64,000 bases of DNA from Trichaptum fuscoviolaceum (taxonomy: Eukaryota; Basidiomycota; Agaricomycetes; Hymenochaetales; Trichaptaceae). A program made the translations under genes and the position numbers. Positions within the stretch are counted from its first letter, which is position 1; each line of letters starts with the position of its first letter. Below are positions 49,847 through 62,380 of this stretch, one piece after another. The notes beneath the pieces were generated by a model, which ran no database searches, had not been told where the DNA came from, and worked only from the letters and a program-made list of their open reading frames with translations. The stretch is from contig CAJSYZ010000004.1 of NCBI GenBank assembly GCA_910574455.1, positions 2,294,001-2,358,000 of the forward strand. Reading direction: 5' to 3'.

Positions 49847-50445
49847 TCACTTCCGAATCTTCCATTGTTCTTGAGTTGAACTCTATCTTGATGACATCGT
49901 TGTAGATTGTGAAACTTCCAAGATAAACTGTAGATTACTGAATGTTAAATTGTAGGATCGTCTAAACTGTACATTGACCAGTGTTTGCGCTAGATCCTGC
50001 TCTCCGGCAAGCAAAAGAATCTTGAGCGCGGCATGGCTGGGAATTATCAAAACAATTCAAGAATATCGACTTTCAATCTTGCAGGTAAGCCAATCACTGA
50101 CTTCGTCAAGACCAAAACTCTTCCGCAACATCAAATTTACTCTGTGAGTTCATTGCTTAACGTTTTCGTGTGAATATTATTCTGATTTCGTGGATGTGTT
50201 CAGGTGCCTCCTTTGATCTGAGGAGGGTTCTTATTTGTTTGATATCAGACACATTACCGAGCGTTCCTGAGGTCTTCACTGATATCTCGATATCTCGCAC
50301 GTTGATGAGAGTGAATCCCCATCATGACCCGTCCCTTTCTTCTTTAGTGCATTCATCCCCGTTCATCTCCACCAAAGGCTGCAGCGTTGGCTACTCGTCG
50401 ATAAAGTCATTCTTTAGTAGGCTTCTAACGCCTTGAGCCTCATGC
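49847..50445. other. Spacer between hydroxylase and membrane protein gene
   Basis: 3' region of the hydroxylase and leader of the following gene. An 88-codon frame at 50170-50436 has no supporting features. Confidence 0.45.
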
Positions 50446-51821
50446 ATGAAAATGCGGCTCAGTGGTCGAAATAACTTATTCTTCGGGATTTGCTTGGTAT
50501 TCCTCTTTGTGACGGCTTCGCTCCTTTCTGTGAATGCACAAATTACAAACGTTACAGCCCGTGATCCTCGAATAAACTACGTTGGAAATTGGGTTGACCA
50601 GGATAATGGGGGACACAAGTTCACTGGCGCGACGGGGTCATCTTTATCCTTCACTTTTCAAGGTATGGCAGCTCCGATAGGCAGCTCCAATATACAGATC
50701 ATCTTTTGTTGATCTTATCTATTCAAGGGAGCTCGATTCTTTGGTACAGCTCTAAAGACCCAAAGGGCGGGGTTGCGAGTGTTTATGTGGATCAGGAGAA
50801 CTTGGATATCATAGACGCGTCAGTTGGGACGGAAACGAATGATAATCCTATCCTCGAGGTGTTGTTCTCCCGGACAAATTTGGATTCGAGTAAAGAGCAC
50901 ACTTTCAACATAACCTACGTAGGTCCGGGTGCACTTGGTGGACCTTACGTGACCATATTCCTGCTGGCGTAAGCATTTCCAAAATTCAATAAATACTCAA
51001 ACTGAGCATTGCTCGTTAGTTTCTCAACAAGCGAGAGCACTACAACAAGTGCTACTCCCAACGCAGACAGCTCTAGTCTATCACTAGAAATATCAAAAAC
51101 AACTTCAACTGTCGTAGAGGTGGCTCAGACGTCGACGAAAAGGTCCTTAACCACATCGAGATCTTCGGTACCGTCTACGTCGTCTCTCTCTGCGACTACA
51201 CCATCCGGATCTTCCCCCTCACTATTATCGACATCCCCCATTAGCTCATTGTACGAGTTGCCAACTACTTCAACCGCTGGCGTTGGGTCGGTAGCGCTGT
51301 CTTCGAGCTTAGTAGTGCCGCTGCCAACCTCATCGTCTTCCCCCTCTTCCGAAGCAGCGACAGCGGCACTGCAGGCAGCTCAACATATGAATCTCATCCT
51401 TGGTGCTGTCCTTGGCCCCATAGGGGGGCTTCTACTGCTCGGCGCAATTACCCTGCTTATTGTGTTATATCGTCGCCGGAAGAATACGTTTCCACCCGAA
51501 AGAGACAGTAAGTACATACATAAACATATTCCATGCTGTCTATGAGGAGATTACTTATTACTAACTTTAGTGTCTTATGTTAATGATGCGCGGGCCGCCC
51601 CTATGTGTACAAGGACTGGGTTTGGTAGTAAAATGGGTACTAGTCGGCCCCTATTTACGCCGGGTATTCGAGCAGCAGGCTTCACCCATCTGGAGTCTAG
51701 CGCGCAGTCTGTAGGAAGATCCACGTCCGCTCCCGTAATAAACGAAATTACTGGATATGTAGGTGAACGTTCGTCAATATCTGACATAGGATCGTCCCCA
51801 CCGAGATATAGTGCATCATGA
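50446..51821 (+). CDS. Single-pass membrane protein with 'GNW' ectodomain (copy A)
   Basis: Exons 50446-50662, 50728-50968, 51020-51507 and 51571-51821; 398 residues. A signal peptide (LFFGICLVFLFVTASLLSVNA) is followed by a beta-sandwich ectodomain (about 30-155) with ARDPRINYVGNW, SLSFTFQGSSILWYSSKDP and EHTFNITYVGPGALGG. A Ser/Thr stalk then a transmembrane helix (ILGAVLGPIGGLLLLGAI) and a basic cytoplasmic tail (RRRKN) follow. The juxtamembrane AAQHMNLILGAVLG is almost identical to copy B at 56683. Ligand unknown; a surface sensor or wall-binding role is inference. Exon borders match copy B, so the two share a recent ancestor. Confidence 0.88.
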
Positions 51822-52125
51822 TACACTATCACTAACGTTTTACCCGCATCTTCCGGGAATATCTACTATCGTATGGGGAACACTCCATACGGTTGTTCCA
51901 TCTTTCATACCCGATCCCTTAAGCCGCTCGTTGAACATTGCCATTCCTTTGTAACTTTCTGTTAGGCGCCGGGATGTGTCTAAACCTAGTCACTCTTTAC
52001 ATTTATGTATATCGTACGCCTAATGATGGAATGGCTATAAATGCTATTCATAGTCATCTGCCCAGATTTAACGATCTAATCAAGTTATCTCTCAATGGAT
52101 ACATGCAGAAAGCATCGCAACCCTC
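51822..52125. other. Spacer between convergent genes
   Basis: 304 nt between the stops of the convergent membrane-protein and oxygenase genes. Nothing coding seen. Confidence 0.5.
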
Positions 52126-53693
52126 TCACTCAGCACCTTGAACTGTTGATCTACTTCCTGCTGGGCCAACGTGCACTATAATGCAAAACTGACCGTATAC
52201 GTAACCAGTCATTACTTCATTCCCGTACGCGCCATAAGTGCCCTTGCGCTGATTGAAAGGCGTCCTCTTCGTGGCCCACAGCACCTCCATGTCAATGGAC
52301 AATTTCTTCTTCTCGTCCAATTCGTCGTCATAGTACCCTCCCAGATCCTGCTCCACGATCTTTGCCTTGTCGAAGCGCTTGAGTACATACCAGAGTGCGT
52401 CCTCGTGGCACACCATATCGTCGAAATCCGGCTCGTGATCGAGAAGAAGCCCGACATCCTCATCTTTGTAGAACATCTGGACCTGGACGTCTAGTTTCAG
52501 CTCTTGGCAGACCTTCAGAATGACGGCGTCTGAACCCTTCAGGCTCTTCTTCAGATGATTTAATGTCATGGTCCTAGAAGGTTGGGTCTCGGTCGGGTAT
52601 TCGTGATGCAAGCCGAAGCCGATGTAGCCTCCGTTCGGAAGAAATGACGTATCTTCCAATAATGTTTTGAGAGACATCGAGAAGGAAGACTCGATCGGAG
52701 GGAAAGTCTTAACCCTATGGACTTCTGTATCATTCTCTTCGTCGTCAAAATACAGGTTGTATGTGATTGTAACTCGATAGCCAGAGGAGACTGTCGTGAC
52801 CTCGTGCTCGACATCGCTGAAAAAGGCAGCATATGCGAAAAGAGGGCTCTCCATAGAGTGCTTGGAAACCGCCTGCGCAGAGTCGAAGGTCCATTCCTCA
52901 CCACCGTGCCGCAGCAGAAGAGCACCGCCCTCGTGCGGAGTGGGAAGGATCACGACGAGGGAGCCGAACATCGATGGCCCACGGGGTGTATCCTTGTGCG
53001 CTTTGAAAAATGACGACTCTCCTGCGTGGGTGAATTTTGCGAGAATATTCGATACATGCAATCAGTAACTGCGCCGACGACTGCATAGTGGCGCCAAAAG
53101 GACCTACCATATACATTGAGCTTATATAGCTCAGCTCTAATCTGGCGTTGACACTGGTGGCCTGGAAGCAAGTCAAAACGAACCGCGTCCATTAATCCAG
53201 ACGAGATGACATCAAGCTTCGTTGCGAAATATGCCGAGTCGAGCTTTCCGGCCTTTCGGTATGTTTCGTCCAAGACATCTTTTTGATCCAGTCCGAATGT
53301 CGCGGGATCGCATGTAGAAGATAGACGCTGGAGTTCTTCCTCCGAAGCACGAAGGAAGTCTATACGGCTGGGATACACGTCAGCAGCAGCAGAGCTGGAG
53401 AAGGGTATTATTCAAAGTTACCTGCTACCTAGCCCATCTTTCCCGTAGTAAAGTATGAGGTTTTCGTTACGAACAGGAAGCACACCGGCACAGTACGGAG
53501 GCTTCTTATCGTCGAGAGCATCACGAAGAGGCTGCAGCTGAGGAGCGAGAGGCGTCTTGCCAATCCTACTTCTCTGATCGTTTTTGGGGTAGAATCGCGC
53601 ATCATAGTCCGGAACCAGTTCTGGCGACCTCCGATTCCAGTAATAACTAGGATCCTCCTCAGGAGCGTTTGGCGATGGCGCGTCACTAGACAT
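52126..53693 (-). CDS. Fungal 2OG-Fe(II) dioxygenase-like protein (copy 1)
   Basis: Exons (minus) 53693-53422, 53367-53108 and 53021-52126 (introns 54 and 86 nt); 475 residues. The prolyl-4-hydroxylase-like core has FFKAHKDTPR with the His-x-Asp metal pair, GSLVVILPTPHEGGALLLRH, and distal VEHEVTTVSSGYRVTITYNL supplying the third His and the 2-oxoglutarate-binding Arg. It is preceded by a helical region (LSSTCDPATFGLDQKDVLDE). Such proteins use iron, oxygen and 2-oxoglutarate to hydroxylate a substrate, unknown here. The 80-residue N-terminal extension is absent from copy 2. A minus-strand TATAAAA at 53751-53745 lies 52 nt upstream of the ATG. Confidence 0.88.
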
Positions 53694-54436
53694 TGTGAAC
53701 GAGTTGTTAGCGTTACTGAAGGTGTGCTGAGCACAATAGCCAGCTTTTATACGCGCAGAAAGGTGTTCGAAAGTTGAGCCACAATCGCTCTGCCGCGAGC
53801 CGGTGCCGCCTGAGTCAAAGACGAAGAGTTCGTTCTCTTTTTTACGTTCCTAATATACACTTGTCAAGGCGGCTTAAGCCTTACATGGGTATCATGGACG
53901 TCATTAGCAAACCCGAGATGACCTTGTACCCGTTTAGCGTGAGGATGGTGGGACCATCGTGCAGCTGCAAGTTAGAAATGAGGCAGAAAGATGACTCGGT
54001 CGTCCAAATCCATTCAAGTGTTTAGGGTGGGTCGTTACGCGTTCCAATGCCTTCCGTATCTCCTCCGATTGCTTTCAATTTTGGAGCCGCGAAGAGTCGC
54101 CAGCGGCAATCAATTTACACAGTCCTGTGAATGCTATAATTGTACAACACAATTAGAAGATAAAGTAGTAGAACATTAGCGGACTACGTACGTATTGCCG
54201 CCCAACAACTTGAAGTCATCTGGCATAAAGCCGAGCATGAGGCAAGAACCTAAAATGCAATAACTGAGTCAGTGCGATGACTTTGAATGACTCGCCGATC
54301 ATCCCTCGATCGTCGATCAATCGATCATATTTTAGCCATATTGTTCGCCCCAGAGGGCTATTCTGCGATACTTATATCAAGAGCATGTCAGTAACATTCA
54401 GATAATACTTAGTACAAGGACCAGACGCAACCTGTC
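53694..54436. promoter_or_regulatory. Shared upstream region of the divergent 2OG oxygenase pair
   Basis: 743 nt between divergent start codons. Contains the copy 1 TATA box, a run of direct CGATC/GATCAT repeats (about 54298-54330), and an AACTTGAA octamer at 54207-54214. No coding frame supported. Confidence 0.5.
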
Positions 54437-55809
54437 ATGACAGCTCAACTGCAACCCATTCGCGACATTCTTATCAATAAAAAGCCTCCCTACTATGCCG
54501 GCGTGCTTCCTGTCGGTGCTGAAGAACTCGTACTTTACTACGGCAAAAGCAAAGACACTTGCAGGTAAGCCTTTTCTAAGAATCCGCGTCCGCCTTTACT
54601 AAGTTCACGTTCAGCCGCATAGATTTCCTGCAAGCGACAGACGAAGAGCTCCAGCATCTATCGTCAGCTTGTGACCCGGCAACGTTCGGACTGGATCAGG
54701 AGGATGTTCTAGATGAGACATACCGGAAGGCCGGGAAGCTCGACTCGGCTCATTTTTCAACGAAGTTGAATGTAGACAGTGCCACATCTAGTCTTATGAA
54801 CTCCGTCCGCTTCGGCTTGCTTCAAGGACTCCAGTGCCTGATTCCGATGAAGGCAGAGCTCTATAAACTCAATGTCTATGGTGAGCTCGATCAGGGATGT
54901 GCATATTTTCAGAGAAGTGACTTGCCCTAACATGTAGGGAAAGGCTCCTTCTTCAAGAAACATATGGACACCCCTCGGCAACCGTATATGTTTGGTTCAT
55001 TGGTCGTCATACTTCCAACTCGCCACGAAGGCGGTTCTCTCGTACTGAGACACCAAGAAGAAGAATGGTCATTCGACTCTGCCAAGGAAATTTCTGTGCA
55101 CTCACCAGAGAGTCCCCATGTCGCCTACATCGCTTTCTACGGCGACGTCGAGCATGAAGTCACGATGGTCGAGTCTGGACATCGCGTAACTATAACGTAC
55201 AACCTCTACTTTGAGCTCGAGGACAAATCGAGGACTGAAAGTTTAGACGCATTGGGTCCCACCGAAGGCAAGTTGTCCTCGGCACTCCAATCCTTGCTGG
55301 CAGACCCTTCGTTCCTCCCTGAGGGAGGACACATCGGTTTCGGATTGCACTACAAGTATCCAATGGAACGAAAGGCAGCCAGCGCCGATACGCTGCGTTA
55401 TCTTGACAGATGTTTGAAAGGCTCCGATGCTATGATATTCAAGGTCTGCGATGAGCTGAAGCTGAATGCAGAGCTCATGCTACTGTACGAGTTTGATAAT
55501 TTCGGGTTGTTGCTGCTGGATCATGAAGCGAATATCGACGGATACTATGACGACGAACCAGTTTGGGAGTCGCTGATCGATCTAGAAAATGCGAAAGTCG
55601 TGGAGAGCTTCGATAGCGATGACGAAGACGACGAAAAGTCTGTCGACTTCGAAGTCATTTGGGCAACGGATAGAAAGCGTTACAATCAAATCGAAGTCCA
55701 GTTCGCAACGTATGGAAACGAGGTGATGACGAATTTCGTCTACGGGCAATTTTGCATCATAGTTTACGTTGGACCAGTGGGTGACCGAACACGCAAGTTT
55801 GAAGATTAG
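54437..55809 (+). CDS. Fungal 2OG-Fe(II) dioxygenase-like protein (copy 2)
   Basis: Exons 54437-54564, 54615-54880 and 54938-55809; 421 residues, same exon borders as copy 1. Core motifs: FFKKHMDTPR (His-x-Asp), GSLVVILPTRHEGGSLVLRH, and VEHEVTMVESGHRVTITYNL (His and Arg). It is about 60% identical to copy 1 over the core by eye; ELYKLNVYGKG is shared in the N-terminal part. The C-terminal third is acidic (DSDDEDDEKSVD) and shared with copy 1. All metal and cosubstrate residues are kept, so it is likely active. Substrate unknown. It lacks copy 1's proline-rich N-terminal extension and starts directly at the PIRDILINKKPPYYAGVL segment. Confidence 0.88.
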
Positions 55810-56682
55810 GACACTCAAGGCCATTAGCTTGCCTTGACTAGTAGTTGCAGTGATACTGTATTGCTCCGCGATGTTGAAGAGATTACAAACCGGGAGCGTT
55901 GAGTCAACTTGAATTCGATAAGTTCGGCGTTGAGCAATGTTCAGGTGGTGGTTGTCCTTTAAGTAACCCTGAGTGAGCACTGCCACTGCCAGTGGCAAAG
56001 TTGATCACTGGCACGGCAATTTCAGAACTTGAACTTAAACTATAACTAGTATGAACCGTGTCGATCAACAGTCAAAGATGTGCATCACCTTCTCATCAGA
56101 CATGATCATCACGTATTTCTTTGCCACTCATCTCAATCCCATTCTTATGTGTTCGGTGTTCGTTTCATTTCAGGGGGCCAAGCCCCTTCTGAATTTGATA
56201 TTGTATAGCGATCATCATGCGGTCGGACGTGCACCCACGCAGGCTATACCACACCACACGGATGACCTTTATTTGGCTGGTGCACGGAACCATATAGGTG
56301 AGTTTGTCGATAAGCTCTGAGTCAAAGATGATAGCAATTGATTGTGTCAACTTGAAGTCAATGCGCGTGCACAGTCTGGGAATGGGATAATGGACATATG
56401 GGGCTCCCGTTTGATCCCATCCCTGAAGAAGCTTCTGAAGGATATTGAAGGATGATATCAGGCACTTTGTCGGCCGTTCCGGATGTCCCATAGAGGCAAG
56501 CCATAAGCACCTTATTAACACTGTTTTTGTGTCGTGCTTGGCGGCGAGTGTGTCGACGGTCGCCCAACATCTGCGTGCCCCCCTCCATCAACACACATTC
56601 ATCCAGCCTGCAGCATTCATTCAGACCTTTTGACCCTTTCCTATTGCTTAGCGCGTATCGTCGATCGTAATCTTCATTTTTG
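55810..56682. other. Spacer between oxygenase copy 2 and membrane protein copy B
   Basis: No gene supported. AACTTGAA octamers at 55906, 56026 and 56349, all in the same orientation. Confidence 0.45.
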
Positions 56683-57871
56683 ATGAGGATGTGGCTCGGC
56701 AAATCCGATAAGCAGATCTGCGGCAAGACACGGGCGATTTCCCTGCTCGCGACGACAGCATTGTTCCTCTGCGCCTCCGCACAAAATTTGAACGTGACTG
56801 CTGAAGATCCTCGGATCGACTACGTTGGGAATTGGGTCTTGCAGGACGGCGGCGGTCATAAATTTGTGAATACGCCTGGATCGTATCTGACGTTCACTTT
56901 CCAAGGTTCGTATCTTTGCTGGAATGTCCTGTCTCATCTAACATTTACGTTCGAAACTACAGGCAGTGCAGTCTTCTGGTACAGTGCGAAGGCACCCAAT
57001 GGTGGTGTTGCAAGTGTGTTAGTGGACACGGGGAATCCTCAGATTGTAGATGCTTCAGCGGGGACGGGCGCGAACGACAACTCGGTCGTGGAAGTCTTGT
57101 TCAACCAGACGGGCTTGGATCCCAACAAAGCCCATACTCTAAACATCTCATATGTCGGAGCAGGAGCGCTGGGAGGCCCATACGTGACTGTCTATTTGCT
57201 AGCGTGAGTACATTGGATTACCATTAGATATTGGCCTCATCTACATCTCATGATAATTTGTAGATACACACCGCCCGGAAATTCAGTCCCTACCATCTCA
57301 ATTCCTCTTCCGAGCACCTCCGCTGGCACGGCAACGGTGACTGGCGTTCAGTCGTCGCTATCAGCCTTGTCATCCTCTTCATCTTCGTCCGATTCCTTGG
57401 CAGCTGCCCTGCATGCAGCGCAACATACGAACGTCATCCTTGGCGCCGTCCTTGGCACCATTGTCGGGCTTCTGTTGCTGAGTGCTGTCCTGCTTCTACT
57501 TCTCGTGTTTCGAAACCGAAGAAACCAGCGTGCACTCTATGGCGAAGGTTAGCACACATTTCCTATAGACGACAAGACGACAAGAGAAACATCTCTTTGT
57601 TCTCATAATCTCTGACATGGCTTTATCGTTTCCAGCGTCTCCCTTTTTCTCGAGCAGTGTCTCTACACACCCGAGAAGTGGATTCAGCAGCAAAACAACG
57701 GGTACTCCAGGTACTCTAACCACCGATCTTTCTTCGCCTGGCTTTACGAACATGGAGGCCAGCCCACGACCTGTCGAAAGGTCTCCGATTTCCCCGCTCT
57801 CCCTGAGCGCGACTAGCGGAAGTCTTCAGCGACAGACGGCCGAGTCGTCTCCACCGATGTACAGTGCATAA
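56683..57871 (+). CDS. Single-pass membrane protein with 'GNW' ectodomain (copy B)
   Basis: Exons 56683-56905, 56963-57203, 57264-57547 and 57636-57871; 327 residues. A signal peptide (ISLLATTALFLCASAQ) is followed by an ectodomain with AEDPRIDYVGNW, YLTFTFQGSAVFWYSAK and HTLNISYVGAGALGG, then a shorter Ser/Thr stalk than in copy A, a transmembrane helix (ILGAVLGTIVGLLLLSAVLL), and a basic tail (RNRRNQ). The first intron is open and a multiple of three, so an unspliced reading exists, but splicing matches copy A exactly. The copies are very similar through the ectodomain and membrane helix, less so in stalk and tail, which suggests the fold and helix are the conserved functional parts. Confidence 0.88.
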
Positions 57872-58452
57872 ATGGGAAGTGGTCGTTCATCAATCAATCG
57901 TTGTCGATGTTGTTTATTTCATATATCTATGTATTAACCTTATAATAATTAGTTATCGCTTAGCTCAAAATTTCGGACGTTTCGATCCCTTGCACCCCGT
58001 ATGTAATCGGTATCTACGCTATCGAAAGTCAATCAGGCCTCTCAATTTACCAAAAAGGAGTTATGTACATCATCAGATCCGAGCTTTTGGGCGGCTCCGG
58101 GGTATAAACCACGCCGCACCTCTGTTTTAATTCTGCCCCTGGTAGAGAACCTGGCATAGTTTGAAACCAATTTGCAGTATGACCTCGTCGCCGCCCTGGC
58201 CATTCCAGTTTACTTCAGAGCCTTCACCATCGCCACATCTCCATCAAGGTATCCTTTGCGGTTTCAACTTCAGACGTGCCTCTGGGGAACGATGAGGACG
58301 GAACTCCGTTGATCAGAAGCTGTACTTTGATTCGTAAAGGGAAGCTTGTTGTCGTCATATCTTCATTCTCCCACATTTTCCACAGCGATTGGACTACGGA
58401 AGTAGCATTGGAGAGCAACGTGACTATCAGTCGTACATTCAGTGCCCGATAG
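57872..58452. other. Spacer between membrane protein copy B and kinase
   Basis: The two genes converge; 3' untranslated sequence of both. The minus-strand frame at 58224-58418 has no family features. Confidence 0.45.
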
Positions 58453-59845
58453 TTACAACTGATCTAACTTGTCCCTGATACTTCTCATGCTTGGCCTTGC
58501 CTTGGGATCTTTTTCCCAACACATCAAGCACAACTCCTTGAGAGGGGCCACTAAGCGTCGAACATCCTTGTGCAGTTCATTCATCGTCATATAGGTCTGC
58601 TGGCTGTTTAGTTTGACGTCTCGAGGCCAAACTGGTGTTTCTCCATTTATAACTTTCAGAATTACAGCCGAAGGCTGTCTCAACCCAACGTGATAAAAGG
58701 GATTCCTTGCAGTAATAATCTCCTATACATGTAAACAAATGTGTGAGTAACAGTATAACTGCGATATGTGAGTCTCTAAATCATTTAAAACTTACATAGA
58801 CTGTCATTCCAAATGCCCATATGTCTGACTCCTTAGTATATGATTTTGCCTTTGATTCGTCTGGTTCCAAAAGCTCAATGGCCATCCAATTGGCTGTCCC
58901 TCCAGGCTGACCATTAGTACAAAGACGAATGGTTACCGTACCCGGATTGAGTACATGGGCTAAACCGAAGTCTGCCAAGAGAGGTGTCTTGTCTGACGAC
59001 ATCAGTATGTTTCGCTACCACAGGACTGTCAGCTGTCGTCTGATATACGATCTGCTTTCGGCTCACGCATTTCACATCTCCATGTATTATTCCTTGCTTC
59101 AACTGTTCAATGCCATCGGCTTTTGCTGAATAATATCCTTCGTGCGAATGAAGATAATCCAGACCAGCTGCAATTCCCTTTAACTACATACCCAATCAGA
59201 TGTAGGACCCGTCAAAGGGATAAAACTCACAATGCATGAGTAGTCAATATCTTCTTGAGGATTTTGTTTCAAATGTCCTTCAAGGAATGCGCGAAGGTCA
59301 CCGTTCTCGACAATTTCCGAGATTAATGTAGGGTAATTCGTATGTTCGGCGATCGTGAATCCAAGAAACGATAAGATGTTTTCATGCTCGAGTTTTGACC
59401 AGATGTGTAGTTCTCGAATAAGTCTCTAAATGCAACCGACGTTGGTGCCGGTGAAATGGGCGCTAAGGACTACAAATTCACTCACTCTATATGGATCAAT
59501 GTCCCCATCTTTTATCGCGACTTCGCGTATTTCTTTGCAAGCAACATAAAGAACTTCAACCTCCGTATACTCGCCGCCGCTTGTTTTCATAGTCTTTCTA
59601 ACATTGAGTTTTGCCACCCTCACGGTTCCGTATCCTCCCGTCCCCAAAATGGTATCGTCGGTGTATGTGATGTCCTCTTTTGGAAAATATTGCTGACTGA
59701 GAGTCTTCGAGTTGCAAAACTCCTCAAGCAGCGATTTGTCTGCTTTTGTATCCTTCTGGAATCCCTTTATCGTCATACCTTTCTGGTGTTGTAATGCCTT
59801 CGCTAAGCGAGCTTGCCTAGCGTTCGATGTAGCGTGATGGGCCAT
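58453..59845 (-). CDS. Tyrosine-kinase-like (TKL-type) protein kinase
   Basis: Exons (minus) 59845-59486, 59425-59231, 59183-59067, 59014-58796 and 58722-58453; 386 residues. Kinase motifs in order: glycine loop LGTGGYGTV, VACKEI with the ATP-binding Lys, helix-C Glu in RLIRELHIWSKLEHENIL, catalytic loop IIHGDVKCRNIL, DFG in LADFGLA, GTANWMAIELL in place of APE, and the subdomain XI Arg in DPKARPSM. The catalytic Asp and Asn are present, but Gly replaces the Arg of HRD, so activation-loop phosphorylation may not be needed. The fit is to expanded Agaricomycete TKL kinases. No membrane span; an 80-residue N-terminal lead is basic and helical. Substrates unknown. Confidence 0.9.
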
Positions 59846-60816
59846 CTTTGCTGAAGTTGTGTTGCAGTGGAGGGAGACGATGTCGCAGAGACGTGCCAGT
59901 GTGCCTCAAGCTGTCTCCAGTGCGTGAGGGAAGGGATGTGATGTTGGGGCTCGTAAATTAAGGACCTACCAGGTTGACGCCAACCACCGCGGTATTTATG
60001 TACAACCTGGCGCCTAAATGACGTATATCCATCCTACTCAAAATTATGCCCTCCATTGGGATGACACGATTCTATCTGACTCTGAAGCACGCTAGATACT
60101 CCAATACCCATGAGATCAGGAGAGCGCTGGCGTGCATTACAAGATCTTCGGACTGACGAATCGAAATCCAAGTCGAGCGCTTCAGCTTAACTTGGGCGAT
60201 GAGAATAGACACTAGTACTAGTAGCAAGCGCTAGCCTGAGACATTTTTATCTTGAGGTTCTTGTGGAGAGCCTCCTGGAAATGCCAGCAGAGGCCTATTA
60301 TAAGTCAGCCCTGTTCGATCCAAAGGCAAAGGTGAAAGTATGATAGATACCTCCCAAAGTATGATGTAACTTGAACCAAGTCTAACCTAGCTTCATGCTG
60401 AGAACTTGAAGCGCCTGCCGGCAACTTGAATGCTAGCCAAAGGAGGGGCTCTAAGCGCACAATCGTCGCCTTAAGTTAATCTCGCTCCTAGTCTTCCCTT
60501 CATCTTTACGGAGCCTTCTATCCTGCTGTAAGTTCATCCGAGACACGGAGGTCATGGGGTATTAGCGTCCAGATCATATGGAAGTCTCCAAGTCTTTTGT
60601 AGCGAAGAACTGCACTGGACCCACATCTCATATGTGTTTGAGAAAGTCGACAATAGTTCCCGTGACTGTCGGTCCGTGGAAGACACTTCCACGAGGGGAA
60701 TACGGATCGACTAGCAGTGAGCGGGTAAATTTTCACCAATGCATTTCATGAACTGAAAGAATTTAATGCGCAGAGCTATAGTACACCAATAGATTCGACA
60801 TGAAGATTGTAATGCT
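59846..60816. other. Spacer between kinase and RPP40
   Basis: No gene supported. Three AACTTGAA octamers lie within 63 nt (60368, 60403, 60423); the last sits in CCGGCAACTTGAA, a 13-mer that also occurs at 22274. Confidence 0.5.
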
Positions 60817-62380
60817 TCAGCTCGCAGCCGACTCAACTGTTGCCAAGGCCCACGTCCTATCTCCTGAGATTCGCGAACCGGCAAGTAGACTCCAGCACTG
60901 CACTGTCTTCGGGGAGTGTCTTAAATTTGTTTCCCGGGCAGCGCCTTCCGCGAACGCGGCGAAAGGTATGTGCGAGACAGGGCAGCCTGGTATCAGGTTG
61001 GCTGTTACGGAGATAAATGGTGGAATTTTATCCTCTGCCTCGCTCGGAAGGGCGGTATTCAGTATAGAATGAACGAAGAGTGGAGGTAGGAGGCCCCGCC
61101 AACTCAGATGGACCACGCTGCCAAGTTCGTTGGGTGTAGGTGGTTCGTATACCGATATATACGGATCAACTCTGTCGTTCGCCTTCAGTCTGACAGTTCA
61201 TGAACATGAGTAAGATTGAAAGATTCAAATACTATGGATGGCATACCTATCAGACCCGATGCAAGCTAAGCCCACCCATTCAAACAGTTCGGCAATTTCA
61301 GTATGCCAATCTTCGATATCCTCAGCAGTAATATTCCCAGAAGGGCGCAGCAGCCTTTCCCACTCGAACTTCGGCACGTAGATATCTTCCAGAACAACAC
61401 ATCGAGGATTGACCTCGAGCACAGTCGGGGCAGCTTCGAGTTGCAGCTTTAGAGATTCTGCGCATTATACTTGAGGATGGATTTCATAAAAAAGAAAGTA
61501 AGATTGAACGGTTACCATTTGAGATGTGGTAGAGAATGTCCCATTTCCCTAAACCTTGGGCTTCTCGCCGATCGTCCCACTGGCGAAATGCATCTTTTGC
61601 GCGCGTGAAAATTTTGGAGGTGCAATCGTAAAGGTCGATCTGAACGACTGCAAATATGATTAAGTTACGAAACAAGAGCCACATCCAGATCACTTGATTG
61701 AACTTGAAGCTTACGAAATCGTTCTTTATTTTTCTTCGATTGTGTAACGCCGACAAGACCTAGCAGTTGGTATGTCTCTTTCGTTAACGATAGTGTAAGG
61801 AGACCTCGGTGATCAATACACCATACATCTTCCGTATCGTTACTGCCTTTTGACAGCAGCAAGATGTCACTTCATAGTTCAGATTAGTTTGACCCTCCAA
61901 TTTATGTAAAGGACTTGGAGCATACCTGCTCACAGCAAATTTGTCGGTCAGTGAGTAAGCACAGTCTATGATACTGCTGAGCGTTGTGCGTCCATGCAGA
62001 TAAGATGTTTTGAGTTCCTTGAGAGCTTGTAGTATGGTGCTATTTGACGGTAGCACGATGTCCACCTACAGGAGAAGAATGAGCATATAATTCAGTTGAA
62101 GGTGGTATAAGATATGAAACTGACAACATTCCTGACGGACGAATGGGTAGCTCACACTGAGCTTTTCGATAGTTTCCGATAACGAGCCAGAGCCAGTAGA
62201 TATGCATGTTCGTGTACTCATGTCCTTGAATAGATGTATTAGATGGTGAGCGTCGGATGCAAAAATTAGTCGCATCAGGCGCGCGCAGTGTGATTCGATG
62301 CGATTGGCAACTTTCGGACTCGTACCCTGACAGCGCCGCACATGATGTCCCTTCTCTTCTCCCCAACGGCACCGGACCAT
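60817..62380 (-). CDS. RPP40: RNase P/MRP protein subunit RPP40
   Basis: Exons (minus) 62380-62156, 62065-61926, 61869-61715, 61647-61516, 61457-61247 and 61189-60817; 411 residues with all phases consistent. The profile of the Rpp40 family is seen: TGSGSLSETIEKL, VDIVLPSNSTILQALKEL, then LLTLSLTKETYQLLGLVG, LVQIDLYDCTSKIF, WHTEIAELFEWVGL, and the C-terminal DRVDPYISVYEPPTPNELG then LSWRGLLPPLFV. Rpp40 is a scaffold protein in RNase P and RNase MRP, which cut pre-tRNA leaders and pre-rRNA in the nucleus and nucleolus. The first exon may contain a further in-frame intron (strong donor GTACGAGT after codon 18), leaving the N terminus uncertain. It diverges from PAN6. Confidence 0.85.
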
